Positions 53,089-61,519 of a DNA stretch of 64,000 nucleotides are shown here, one piece after another (positions within the stretch are counted from its first letter, which is position 1; each line of letters starts with the position of its first letter). Source of the stretch: an uncultured Pseudoflavonifractor sp. (GTDB lineage Bacteria; Bacillota; Clostridia; Oscillospirales; Oscillospiraceae). The notes below the pieces were generated by a model. It saw only the letters and a program-made list of their open reading frames with translations, was not told the DNA's origin and did not search any database. A program made the position numbers and the translations under genes. The DNA lies in the NCBI GenBank assembly GCA_947651395.1, contig CANSYW010000001.1:124001-188000 (forward strand), written 5' to 3'.

Positions 53089-53640
53089 ATGGTATATGTT
53101 CTTCTTGGGCCCGGTTTTGAAGAGGCTGAGGTCGTTGTCCCCGCCGACCTGCTGCGCCGCGGAGGCGTGGAGGTGGCCCTGGTGGGACTGACCGGGCCGG
53201 AGGTCACTGGCTCTCACAACATCACACTCAAGGCCGATATGACGTTGGATCAGGTCTCCCCTGATCACACCCAGGCGCTGATGCTCCCCGGCGGTATGGG
53301 AGGCGTGGCCGCCATCAACGACTCCCCCGAAGCTCTGGAGCTCATTCGCCGGATCTACAAGGACGGCAGGGCCTATCTGGCCGCCATCTGTGCCGCTCCC
53401 TCCGTGGTGCTGGGGCCCATGGGCATTCTGCAGGGCCGCAGGGCTGTCTGCTACCCGGGTATGGAGGATGGAATGACCGGGGCCATCCCCTGCATGGATG
53501 TTCCCGTGAGCGTTGACGGCAAGGTGGTCACAGGTAAGGGCCCCGGCGCCGCCTTTGACTTCGGCCTGAAACTGGTAGAGCTTCTGGCGGGATCGGAAAC
53601 CGCCTGTCAGGTACGGGATGGCGCCCACTATCACGGCTGA
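53089..53640 (+). CDS. DJ-1/PfpI family protein
   Basis: 183 residues of the DJ-1/ThiJ family. The nucleophilic-elbow Cys lies in YLAAICAAPSVVLG, and the partner Glu in LGPGFEEAEVVVP; LMLPGGMGGVAAIND is also typical. Proposed activities include glyoxalase/deglycase and oxidative stress protection; the exact one cannot be told. It has a good RBS (AGGAGG). Its last 23 bases overlap fthC. Confidence 0.92.
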   Translation: MVYVLLGPGFEEAEVVVPADLLRRGGVEVALVGLTGPEVTGSHNITLKADMTLDQVSPDHTQALMLPGGMGGVAAINDSPEALELIRRIYKDGRAYLAAICAAPSVVLGPMGILQGRRAVCYPGMEDGMTGAIPCMDVPVSVDGKVVTGKGPGAAFDFGLKLVELLAGSETACQVRDGAHYHG

Positions 53641-54187
53641 AAAGGCCGCTGTACGAAAGTGGGTAAAGGGCCTTCCCCTTTCACCTGCCGATAAGACCGC
53701 AGGCGACGACGCCCTTTTGAGCCGCTTTCTGGCCCTGCCTCAGACGGCGAAGGCGGAGACGCTCCTTCTCTATTACGGGACAGGCTCCGAACCCGACACC
53801 GCCTGCCTCCTTTCCCCTCTGATGGAGGCAGGCAGGATCGTCGGTCTCCCCCGCTGTCTGGACAAGGGACGAATGGAGTTTCGCCGCTATCTGGGGCCCC
53901 AACGGCTCCGCCCGGGCCCCTTCGGTATCCCGGAGCCTGACGAGGGCTGCCCCGTCCTCTCCCCCACACCCCAAACCCTTCTCCTGGCCCCCGCCCTGTG
54001 CTGTGACCGGCGAGGGTTTCGGCTGGGTCACGGCGGGGGATACTATGACCGATATCTGGCCCGGCGCCCCATATTCACCGTAGTTCTGTGTCGGGAGGCC
54101 CTTCTGCTGGAGCGGCTTCCCACGCAGCCCCATGACCGGCCTGTGAACCTGATCCTCACCGAGCGGGAATGCCTGTCCTTTTTCTGA
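53618..54187 (+). CDS. fthC: 5-formyltetrahydrofolate cyclo-ligase
   Basis: 189 residues of the 5-FTHF cyclo-ligase (YgfA/FAU1) family, which returns 5-formyl-THF to 5,10-methenyl-THF using ATP. Motifs: the N-terminal EKAAVRKWVKGLP with basic residues, the substrate segment RPGPFGIPEPDEG and the ATP/Mg motif FRLGHGGGYYDRYL. The ATG lies inside the DJ-1 gene end, so translation is probably coupled. It ends the WecG-tmk-DJ-1-fthC run. Confidence 0.94.
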   Translation: MAPTITAEKAAVRKWVKGLPLSPADKTAGDDALLSRFLALPQTAKAETLLLYYGTGSEPDTACLLSPLMEAGRIVGLPRCLDKGRMEFRRYLGPQRLRPGPFGIPEPDEGCPVLSPTPQTLLLAPALCCDRRGFRLGHGGGYYDRYLARRPIFTVVLCREALLLERLPTQPHDRPVNLILTERECLSFF

Positions 54188-54196
54188 ATAAGAAAA

Positions 54197-54214
54197 GCGG
54201 GGCTTACGCCCCGC
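54197..54214. terminator. Terminator between fthC and the small Cys-rich gene
   Basis: GCGGGGC-TTAC-GCCCCGC. On the minus strand it is followed by TTTTCTT; on the plus strand by CTTCCC. It serves mainly the minus-strand microprotein gene. Confidence 0.8.
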
Positions 54215-54235
54215 CTTCCCTGTGTAAAGGTTTGA

Positions 54236-54385
54236 TCAGCAGCAACCGTCGTTGCAGCCACAACCGCAGCCATTGTTGCAGCCACAGCCACAACCGCTGT
54301 TGCCACCGCAGCAGCAGCACAGAATGATGATAATGAGGATGATCCAGCAGCAGCCGCCGCCCCAACCGTTGTTACCACAGCACAT
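54236..54385 (-). CDS. 49-residue Cys/Gly-rich microprotein
   Basis: A short gene found by reading the gap between fthC and mltG. It encodes 49 residues with 16 Cys: MCCGNNGWGGGCCW, a hydrophobic stretch IILIIIIL, then CCCC and repeats of GCGCGC separated by Asn/Gly. RBS GAGGTGA lies nine bases before the ATG, and a terminator follows the stop. The repeated GCAGCA pattern in the DNA is explained by the Cys codons. The family is not certain; it recalls small Cys/Gly-rich proteins of sporulating Clostridia, perhaps coat-linked. Metal binding or cross-linking is inference. Confidence 0.75.
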   Translation of the reverse strand: MCCGNNGWGGGCCWIILIIIILCCCCGGNSGCGCGCNNGCGCGCNDGCC

Positions 54386-54512
54386 AGAAACTTCACCTCG
54401 TTGATTATTTGACGGCTCGGGAGGTTTCCCTCGCCGCCATCCGCAATATCCTATGCTTTCTCCGGAAATGTGGTTCCATGGCCGGAGAGCAAAAATGACA
54501 GGAGTGTACCCT

Positions 54513-55700
54513 ATGGCACAGGAATCTCATCGTAAAGTCCCCCCCGCCACCCCTCAGGGCCCCCGCAAACGTCGGCGGCGGAAAAAGCGTATGAACCCCC
54601 TTCTCTATATCCTGCTGGTGGTGGCGGTCTCCGCCATTCTGGCCGGGTTGGGCTGGACCTGGGCCGGAGACGTGCTGGCCCTCAACAAGGAGCCCCTCTC
54701 CGCCACCCTCACACTCTCGGACGATCTCTTTACCTTCCGGGAGGAGACCGTGGAGGAAAAGCAGAAGGACGGCTCAATGAAGACGGTGACCAAAACGGTC
54801 AGCGAGGTGGACATGAACTATGTGGCCGATCAGCTCAAGGCCAACGGGCTCATTGAGTACAAGCCCCTGTTCAAGATCTTTGCCTCCGTCTCCCACGCCA
54901 GCCGCAAGCTTGCTCCCGGCACCTATGAGCTCAACACCGAGATGGACTACAGCGCCCTTATAAACTCCATGTCCTCCCGATCCGGAAGCCGGAAGACGGT
55001 GAGCGTCACCATTCCCGAGGGCTACACTCTGGATCAGATCTTTGAGCTGCTGGCCCAGCAGGGCGTCTCCACCGTATCCACCCTGCAAAAGGTGGCCGCC
55101 GAGTATGATTTCAAGTACTCCTTCCTCAAGGGCGTTATTCCTCTGGGCGACTATCACCGGCTGGAAGGCTACCTCTTCCCCGACACCTATGAGTTCTACA
55201 TGGGCGGCGGTGAGAGTGAAGCCGTTCAGGTCCTGAACAAGATGATCCTCCGGTTTGACCGGCAGTTCACTGACGAGCTGCGCCAGCAGTGTGCCGAGAT
55301 GGGTTACTCCATCCACGACGTCGTCACCATCGCCTCCCTCATTGAGAAGGAGACCGACGGCACCGACCAGACCCGTATCGCCTCGGTCATCTACAACCGT
55401 CTGGAGCACCCGGAGTATGAGACCGTGGGCTTCCTGAACATCGACGCCGCCATCGCCTATGTCACCGGCAGAACGGTGACCCAGGCCGACTACCAGAACG
55501 TGGACAGCCCCTATAACACTTACCGCAACAAGGGTCTGCCCCCCGGCCCCATCGCCAGCCCCGGCATGGTGGCCCTCAACTCCGCTCTGAACCCCGAGGA
55601 TTCCAATTATTATTACTACGTTCTGGGCAGTGACAAAAAGCACCACTATGCACGCACCAGCGCCGAATTTGAGCGTCTGAAGGCTGAACTCAATGGATAG
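54513..55700 (+). CDS. mltG: Endolytic murein transglycosylase MltG
   Basis: 395 residues of the MltG/YceG family: a basic cytoplasmic head (KRRRRKKR), one membrane segment (LLYILLVVAVSAILAGLGW), a LysM-like region (VTIPEGYTLDQIFELLA) and the catalytic domain with the essential Glu in VVTIASLIEKET and the late GLPPGPIASPGM motif. It cuts nascent glycan strands and is thought to set their length. Start chosen because AGGAG lies eight bases upstream. It overlaps the U32 gene by eight bases. Confidence 0.96.
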   Translation: MAQESHRKVPPATPQGPRKRRRRKKRMNPLLYILLVVAVSAILAGLGWTWAGDVLALNKEPLSATLTLSDDLFTFREETVEEKQKDGSMKTVTKTVSEVDMNYVADQLKANGLIEYKPLFKIFASVSHASRKLAPGTYELNTEMDYSALINSMSSRSGSRKTVSVTIPEGYTLDQIFELLAQQGVSTVSTLQKVAAEYDFKYSFLKGVIPLGDYHRLEGYLFPDTYEFYMGGGESEAVQVLNKMILRFDRQFTDELRQQCAEMGYSIHDVVTIASLIEKETDGTDQTRIASVIYNRLEHPEYETVGFLNIDAAIAYVTGRTVTQADYQNVDSPYNTYRNKGLPPGPIASPGMVALNSALNPEDSNYYYYVLGSDKKHHYARTSAEFERLKAELNG

Positions 55701-56904
55701 GCACATGGAGCTCCTGGCCCCCGCCGGAGATATGGAGCGGCTCCAAATGGCCGTGGCCTACGGGGCGGACGCGGTCTATCTGGCAGGGCAGATGTACGGC
55801 ATGCGTTCCTTTGCCGGGAATTTTTCCACCGAGGAGTTGAAGACCGCGGTGGCCCTCTGTCACGCCCACGGCGTCCGGGTCCATGTCACCTGCAATACCA
55901 TGCCCCGCAACGACGAGCTCCACACCCTGCCCGACTATCTGGCCTTTCTCCAGGAGGTGGGGGTGGACGCCCTTATCGTGGGGGATGTGGGCGTTCTGGC
56001 TCTCGCCAAACAGTACGCCCACAAGGTGCCCATCCACATCTCTACCCAGACCAGCGTCACCAACTATGCCGCCGCCCGCTTCTGGTATGAGCAGGGGGCG
56101 GAGCGGATCATTCTGGCCCGGGAACTTACCCTGGACGAGGTAACCGAGATCTGCGCCAAGCGCCCCAAGGGCCTGGAGGTAGAGGCCTTTGTCCACGGGG
56201 CCATGTGTGTAAGCTGGTCGGGCCGGTGCGTGCTGAGCAACTACATGACGGGCCGGGACGCCTCCCGGGGCGCCTGCGCCCAACCCTGTCGGTACAAGTA
56301 TGCCCTCATGGAGGAGCAGCGCCCCGGTGAGTTCTTTCCCGTGGAGGAGGACGACCGGGGAACCTATATCTTCAATTCCAAGGATATGTGTATGCTCTCC
56401 CATATCCCTGAGCTTCTGTCCGCCGGGCTGGACAGCCTGAAGATCGAGGGGCGGGCCAAGTCGGCCTATTACGCCGCCGTGGTCACCAACGCCTACCGCC
56501 ACGGCGTGGACGCCGCCCTGGCCGGAGAGCCCCTGGATCTCATCTGGCTGGAGGAGCTGGACAAGGTGAGCCACCGCCCCTATTCCGAGGGCTTCTACTA
56601 CGGTCATCCCCAGCAGTATGTGGGAGACGCCCGCTACATCCGGGACTGGCAGGTCATCGCCATGGTCACCTCCTGCTCTCCCGACGGCAAGGCCCTGTGC
56701 TCTCTGCGCAACAAGCTACGCCGGGGCGAGGCCCTGGAGCTCATCGGTCCCGGTCTCCGCCCCACGGCCTTTTCCGCGCAGGAACTGCTGGACGCTGACG
56801 GACTTCCCCTCCAGGAGATCCGCACCCCTCAGACGGCCTTCCGGCTCGCCCTCCCCTGTCAGGCCCCTCCCCTTTCCATCCTCCGAAAGAAGGTGGCGGA
56901 ATGA
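55693..56904 (+). CDS. U32 family protein, TrhP/YrrN-YrrO-like
   Basis: 403 residues: MELLAPAGDMERLQMAVAYG at the N-terminus, a TIM-barrel-like body and the U32 signature EAFVHGAMCVSWSGRCVLS followed by GACAQPCRYKY, giving a four-Cys cluster that could hold an iron-sulfur centre. U32 proteins are labelled peptidases, but several (TrhP, RlhA) hydroxylate tRNA or rRNA. In B. subtilis the mltG homologue (yrrL) is followed by U32 genes (yrrN, yrrO), which supports a TrhP-like role; that is inference. It overlaps both neighbours. Confidence 0.88.
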   Translation: MDRHMELLAPAGDMERLQMAVAYGADAVYLAGQMYGMRSFAGNFSTEELKTAVALCHAHGVRVHVTCNTMPRNDELHTLPDYLAFLQEVGVDALIVGDVGVLALAKQYAHKVPIHISTQTSVTNYAAARFWYEQGAERIILARELTLDEVTEICAKRPKGLEVEAFVHGAMCVSWSGRCVLSNYMTGRDASRGACAQPCRYKYALMEEQRPGEFFPVEEDDRGTYIFNSKDMCMLSHIPELLSAGLDSLKIEGRAKSAYYAAVVTNAYRHGVDAALAGEPLDLIWLEELDKVSHRPYSEGFYYGHPQQYVGDARYIRDWQVIAMVTSCSPDGKALCSLRNKLRRGEALELIGPGLRPTAFSAQELLDADGLPLQEIRTPQTAFRLALPCQAPPLSILRKKVAE

Positions 56905-58019
56905 ACCAACGCCGCTTTGATTACGACCTGCTGCGGGTGTTCTCCATGCTGGGGGTCATCTACCTCCACACCGCCGCTGACGCACTGCACAAGCTGGCCA
57001 GCATGCCTATCTGGGAGCTGTCCAATGTGCTGGCCTGCCTTTTCGCCCCGGCGGTCCCCCTCTTCTTCATGATGTCGGGCTCTCTGCTGCTGGGTAAGGA
57101 ACAGACCGCCGACCTGGAGCACCTCTTCCGCCGTCGGCTGCCCAAGATCCTGATCCCATACCTGGCCTGGACCGCTCTGACCCTCCTATACTGGGCCCTC
57201 ACCGGTCAGGGGCAGACCGCCCTCACCTCCCTGAGCCGACTGCTCAACAACGGCGTGGCGGTGCCCTATTGGTTCCTCTACGCCCTGGTACCCATGTATC
57301 TCCTCTCTCCCCTGCTCAAACGGATGACCGACCACCTTGAGGATATCCACTGGCACTACATGATCTCCCTCTGGGTCATTCTCACTCTGGGGCTCAACAC
57401 CGTCCGCTCCTTTGTCCCGGAGCGGTGGCTGCTCACCTTCACCGAACACTGGACTTTGAATATCAATGTGGTGGGGGGGTATCTGGGCTACTTTCTGCTG
57501 GGGGCCTATCTGGAGCGGTTGAGGCGCCTCCCCTCCAGGCGTGTTCTTGCCCTGTGCGCCGCCGCCCTGTGGGCTCTGTCTATCCTGGGCACCCGCCATG
57601 ACACCTTTACCCAATATGCCTATTCCGAGCGCTTTACCGACTATCTCTCCCTGATGACCATGGCCCTGGCGGTATGCCTGTTTCTGCTGGCCAAGTCCTG
57701 TCTGCGGGAGCGATCCTGTCGGGGCAGACTCCTCCCCTGCCTGTCCGCCCTCTCCTTCGGCGTCTACCTGATCCACCCTCTGGCCATCGGCATGGGCAAA
57801 CTCATCTGGAGCTCCCTCACCGGATGGCCCTTCCCCGTCACCATCCCGCAGCAGCTTCTGTTCTATGTGCTGGTGAGCCTCTTTTGTGTGCTGGCCTGCC
57901 TGGTGCTGGCCTCTCTCAAGCCCTTTTGCTTCCTCTTCACCGGCCAACCCTATGCCCAGGCCTGCCAGAGGGGCAATCTCTTCGCCCTTTTCTCCGAAAA
58001 AAAGAGGGCTGAGCCTTGA
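56901..58019 (+). CDS. Acyltransferase-3 family membrane protein
   Basis: 372 residues with about ten membrane segments, the acyltransferase-3 type that O-acetylates sugars or wall polymers. The N-terminal FDYDLLRVFSMLGVIYLHTA contains the R-x10-H pattern of the family, followed by VPLFFMMSGSLLLGKE. The substrate is unknown. Its ATG overlaps the U32 stop (ATGA), and the -35 box of the next promoter overlaps its own stop codon. Confidence 0.88.
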   Translation: MNQRRFDYDLLRVFSMLGVIYLHTAADALHKLASMPIWELSNVLACLFAPAVPLFFMMSGSLLLGKEQTADLEHLFRRRLPKILIPYLAWTALTLLYWALTGQGQTALTSLSRLLNNGVAVPYWFLYALVPMYLLSPLLKRMTDHLEDIHWHYMISLWVILTLGLNTVRSFVPERWLLTFTEHWTLNINVVGGYLGYFLLGAYLERLRRLPSRRVLALCAAALWALSILGTRHDTFTQYAYSERFTDYLSLMTMALAVCLFLLAKSCLRERSCRGRLLPCLSALSFGVYLIHPLAIGMGKLIWSSLTGWPFPVTIPQQLLFYVLVSLFCVLACLVLASLKPFCFLFTGQPYAQACQRGNLFALFSEKKRAEP

Positions 58020-58043
58020 CAGCGCCGGAAAATGTGATACAAT
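58016..58043 (+). promoter_or_regulatory. Promoter of the T-box-alaS unit
   Basis: -35 TTGACA (58016-58021), 16-base spacer, -10 TACAAT (58038-58043). The -35 covers the stop codon of the acyltransferase gene. Confidence 0.75.
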
Positions 58044-58049
58044 AATGAC

Positions 58050-58268
58050 CGCAATGACGAAGATAAGTCTGTCACGCCGCGCCAAGCGAGAGGGGACGGT
58101 GGAAGCCCTCCGTGACACGGACAGACACGCCCCTTCCGAGCGCTCCGGGAGACCGGACGGCCCAGCCCCGATACCGGCTGCAATGAGATGCGTCCTTTGG
58201 ACGTAAATCAGGGTGGTACCGCGGAGCCTTCGCTTCGCCCCTGGCCAAACAGGGGCGGAGCGTTTTTT
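58050..58268 (+). promoter_or_regulatory. T-box leader of alaS
   Basis: The T-box core AGGGTGGTACCGCGG is at 58210-58224. A terminator follows: CGCTTCGCCCCTG (58231-58243) pairs with CAGGGGCGGAGCG (58250-58262, one G-U), then six T. Stem I seems to be closed by GTCTGTC (58067-58073) and GACAGAC (58120-58126). Uncharged tRNA should pair with the leader and let alaS be read. A GCC at 58129-58131 is a candidate alanine specifier, but I cannot fix it with confidence. Confidence 0.9.
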
Positions 58269-58304
58269 ATTGCCCACCCCACATTTTGATTGGAGGTAAT
58301 CCCC

Positions 58305-60980
58305 ATGAGCCAACCCAAGCCTTACGGCGTCAACGAACTGCGCGAAATGTTCCTGAAATTCTTCGAGACCAAGGAGCACCTGCGTCTGCCCAGCTTCTCC
58401 CTTATTCCCAAGGACGACGCCTCGCTGCTGCTCATCAACTCCGGCATGGCGCCCATGAAGCCCTATTTCACCGGCGAGAAGGAGCCCCCCCGCCACCGGG
58501 TGACCACCTGTCAGAAGTGCATCCGCACCGGCGACATTGAGAACATCGGCCACACCGCCCGCCACGGCACCTACTTTGAGATGCTGGGCAACTTCTCCTT
58601 TGGAGACTACTTCAAGCGGGACGCCATCCACTGGGCCTGGGAATTCCTCACCTCCCCCCAGTGGGTGGGCCTGGATCCCGACCGCCTCTATCCCTCCGTC
58701 TTCGCCGGCAATGAGACCACCCCCGCCGACGACGAGGCCTTCCGCATCTGGCATGAGGAGATCGGCGTCCCTGTCGACCACATCTTCAAGTTCGGCAAGG
58801 AGGACAACTTCTGGGAGCACGGCTCCGGCCCCTGCGGCCCCTGCTCCGAGATCTACTATGACCGGGGCGAGCGCTTCGGCTGCGGCAAGCCCGGATGCAC
58901 CGTGGGCTGCGAATGCGACCGCTACATGGAGGTCTGGAACGTGGTCTTCTCCCAGTTCAACAACGACGGCGAGGGCCATTACGAGGAGCTCAAGCAGAAG
59001 AACATCGACACCGGTATGGGACTGGAGCGGCTGGCGGTGGTGTGTCAGGATGTGGACTCCCTGTTCGATGTGGACACCGTCATGAACATCACCCGTAAGG
59101 TCAGCGAGATCACCAACGCCCACTACGGGGAAAGTCACGAGCGTGACGTGTCCCTCCGGGTGATCACCGACCACATCCGCTCGGCCACCTTTATGATCTG
59201 CGACGGTGTGCTCCCCTCCAACGAGGGCCGGGGCTATGTGCTGCGCCGCCTCCTGCGCCGGGCCGCCCGCCACGGCAAGCTCCTTGGCGTCAACGAGCCC
59301 TTCCTCTATGAGGTCTGCGCCACCGTTATCCATGAGAATCAGGGCCACTACCCTGAGCTCGCCGAGCGGCAGGACTATATTACCAAGGTCATCCGGGTGG
59401 AGGAGGAGAACTTCGCCAAAACCATCGACGGAGGCCTGAAGATCTTCAACGAGCTGCTGGAGGGCCACAAGCAGAAGGGGGAAAAGACCTTCTCCGGCGC
59501 CGACGCCTTCAAGCTCTATGACACCTACGGCTTCCCCATCGACCTGACCCTGGAGATGATCGCCGAACAGGGCATGGACCTGGACGAGGCCGAGTTCCAC
59601 AAGCAGATGGATGAGCAGAAGCTCCGGGCCCGTAAGGCCCGGGAGGCTCTGGGCGACCTGGGCTGGGCCGGCGTGGAGTTCGGAAAGGATATCCCCGAGA
59701 CTCAGTTCGTGGGCTACGATCAGTTCTCCATCGGGAACGCCAAAGTGGTGGCCCTGGTGGTGGAGAACGAGCAGGCCGAAGCGCTGATGCCCGGGGTGGA
59801 GGGCATTGTGGTGCTGGACAAGACCCCCTTCTACGCCGAGATGGGCGGCCAGGTGGCCGACCGGGGCGTGATCTCCGGCAAGGACTTCCGCTTCGAGGTC
59901 TCTGATGTACAGAAGAACAAGGGCGGCAAATATATGCACTATGGCGTGCTCACTCAGGGTATGCTCAAGGTGGGCGAGCAGGTGGAGGCCACCATCGATA
60001 TGCCCCGCCGCAAGGCCATCATGCGCGCCCACTCCGCCACCCATCTGCTGGACGCCGCCCTCCGCCGGGTGCTGGGTGCCCATGTCCAGCAGGCCGGCTC
60101 CCTGGTGGAGCCCGACCGGCTGCGCTTCGACTTCACCCATTTCTCCGCCATGACCCCTGAGGAGCTCTCCCAGGTGGCCGCCATCGTCAACGAGGCCATT
60201 CTGGAGGGCTATGACGTCCAGACCAGCGTACTGCCCATTGAGGAGGCCAAGCAGAAGGGCGCCATCGCCCTGTTTGGCGAGAAGTACGGCGACACCGTCC
60301 GGGTGGTGGATATGGGCAGCGGCTTCTCCGTGGAGTTCTGCGGCGGCACCCATCTGGACAACACCGCCAAGGCCGGTTTCTTCCACATCGACAGCGAATT
60401 CTCCGTAGCCTCCGGCGTACGCCGGATCGAGGCCACCACCGGCCTTCTCACTCTGGAGACTTTGAACCGCAATCAGGAAATGCTCTTCCAGGCCGCCGCC
60501 GTCCTGAAGGCCAAGCCCGCCGAGCTGCGGGAGCGGGCCAGCCAGACCATGGAGGAGATGAAGGCCCTGCGCCACACCGTGGAGGCCTTCCAGGCCCGGG
60601 AGGCGGTCAACGAGGCCAAAAGCTTCCTCATGGGCGCCAAGGAAGTGGGCGGCCTGAAGGTCCTCACCGCCACCCTTCCCGACGCCGACGCCGATAAGCT
60701 GCGCAAAACCGGCGACTTCCTCCGGGATAAAGATGAGCACGTGGTCGCCGTCCTCTCCACCGTTAAAGAGGGCAAGATCACCTTCCTGGCGGTCTGCGGC
60801 AAGGAGGCGGTGACCAAGGGCGTCAAGGCCGGGGATCTGATCCGCTCCGTCACCGCCATCTGCGGCGGCAAGGGCGGCGGCAAGCCCGACTCCGCCATGG
60901 GCGGCGGTACCGACCTGCTCAAGCTGGATGACGCCCTGGCCACTGTGGACGACTTCGTAGCGGGCAAGCTGGGGCTCTGA
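58305..60980 (+). CDS. alaS: Alanyl-tRNA synthetase
   Basis: 891 residues with all AlaRS parts: class II catalytic core with motif 1-2 regions (LLINSGMAPMKPYFTGE, RTGDIENIGHTARHGTYFEM), the tRNA recognition helices, the editing domain with HSATHLLDAALRRVLG and the zinc-ligand set ending FCGGTHLDNTAKAG, and the C-Ala domain with a GGKGGGKPDSAMGGG motif. The start MSQPKPYGV is preceded by TGGAGG. Expression is under the T-box. In B. subtilis alaS is also close to mltG. Confidence 0.98.
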   Translation: MSQPKPYGVNELREMFLKFFETKEHLRLPSFSLIPKDDASLLLINSGMAPMKPYFTGEKEPPRHRVTTCQKCIRTGDIENIGHTARHGTYFEMLGNFSFGDYFKRDAIHWAWEFLTSPQWVGLDPDRLYPSVFAGNETTPADDEAFRIWHEEIGVPVDHIFKFGKEDNFWEHGSGPCGPCSEIYYDRGERFGCGKPGCTVGCECDRYMEVWNVVFSQFNNDGEGHYEELKQKNIDTGMGLERLAVVCQDVDSLFDVDTVMNITRKVSEITNAHYGESHERDVSLRVITDHIRSATFMICDGVLPSNEGRGYVLRRLLRRAARHGKLLGVNEPFLYEVCATVIHENQGHYPELAERQDYITKVIRVEEENFAKTIDGGLKIFNELLEGHKQKGEKTFSGADAFKLYDTYGFPIDLTLEMIAEQGMDLDEAEFHKQMDEQKLRARKAREALGDLGWAGVEFGKDIPETQFVGYDQFSIGNAKVVALVVENEQAEALMPGVEGIVVLDKTPFYAEMGGQVADRGVISGKDFRFEVSDVQKNKGGKYMHYGVLTQGMLKVGEQVEATIDMPRRKAIMRAHSATHLLDAALRRVLGAHVQQAGSLVEPDRLRFDFTHFSAMTPEELSQVAAIVNEAILEGYDVQTSVLPIEEAKQKGAIALFGEKYGDTVRVVDMGSGFSVEFCGGTHLDNTAKAGFFHIDSEFSVASGVRRIEATTGLLTLETLNRNQEMLFQAAAVLKAKPAELRERASQTMEEMKALRHTVEAFQAREAVNEAKSFLMGAKEVGGLKVLTATLPDADADKLRKTGDFLRDKDEHVVAVLSTVKEGKITFLAVCGKEAVTKGVKAGDLIRSVTAICGGKGGGKPDSAMGGGTDLLKLDDALATVDDFVAGKLGL

Positions 60981-60983
60981 GCC

Positions 60984-61157
60984 ATGCTGCCCCAGGATCC
61001 CTTTATCCTTCTGAGCGTGGTGAATACCGCCCTGCGGGACGGCTGTCCCTCTCTTGAGGAATTCTGCCGCCGGGAGGACGCCGACCCCGCCGCCCTCACC
61101 GCCGCTTTGGCGGCCGTGGGCTTCACCTATGACCCGGACCGGAACCAGTTCCGCTAA
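60984..61157 (+). CDS. DUF4250 domain-containing protein
   Basis: 57 residues, found by translating the alaS-HIT gap: MLPQDPFILLSVVNTALRDG, then SLEEFCRREDADPAALTAAL and a closing YDPDRNQFR. This pattern, with the N-terminal LPQDPxxLLSxVNTxLRD and C-terminal YDxxxNQF, matches DUF4250, a small family of unknown function in Clostridia. It starts three bases after the alaS stop and ends 23 bases before the HIT gene, so it is probably in the alaS transcript. Confidence 0.85.
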   Translation: MLPQDPFILLSVVNTALRDGCPSLEEFCRREDADPAALTAALAAVGFTYDPDRNQFR

Positions 61158-61180
61158 GCTGACAAAAGGAGGACTTTTCC

Positions 61181-61519
61181 ATGTCTGATTGCCTGTTCTG
61201 TAAGATCGTTGCCGGAGAGATCCCCAGCAAAAAGGTCTATGAGGACGAGCTGTGCTACGCCTTCTATGACATCGATCCCCAGGCCCCCACCCACTTTCTG
61301 GTGATCCCCAAGGCGCATATCCGGTCGGTGTCCCAGGTGGACCAGACCAACGCCGCCGTTGTGGGGCACATCTTTTCCGTTATCGCCCGGCTCTCCAAAG
61401 AGCTGGGACTGGAGAGCTATCGGGTGGTCTCCAACATCGGGGATCAGGCCGGCCAGAGCGTTCTCCACCTTCACTTCCACGTTCTGTCCGGGAGGGATAT
61501 GACTTGGCCTCCCGGCTGA
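61181..61519 (+). CDS. HIT family protein (histidine triad nucleotide-binding)
   Basis: 112 residues: DCLFCKIVAGEIPSKKVYED at the N-terminus and the histidine triad HLHFHVLSG near residue 100. Hint-type enzymes hydrolyse nucleoside phosphoramidates and aminoacyl-adenylates; placement behind alaS fits a role in clearing alanyl-adenylate, though this is inference. AAAGGAGGAC gives a strong RBS. The last 16 bases overlap the next gene. Confidence 0.95.
   Translation: MSDCLFCKIVAGEIPSKKVYEDELCYAFYDIDPQAPTHFLVIPKAHIRSVSQVDQTNAAVVGHIFSVIARLSKELGLESYRVVSNIGDQAGQSVLHLHFHVLSGRDMTWPPG

Noticed and set aside
54236-54385. Trinucleotide repeat (GCA/CAG type)
   Set aside because: The repeats are irregular and are explained by Cys and Gly codons of a gene with RBS and terminator.
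57186-60740. 1184-codon open frame on the minus strand opposite alaS
   Set aside because: Its residues are low-complexity His/Gly/Leu runs typical of an antisense shadow of alaS; the T-box and alaS on the plus strand explain the region.
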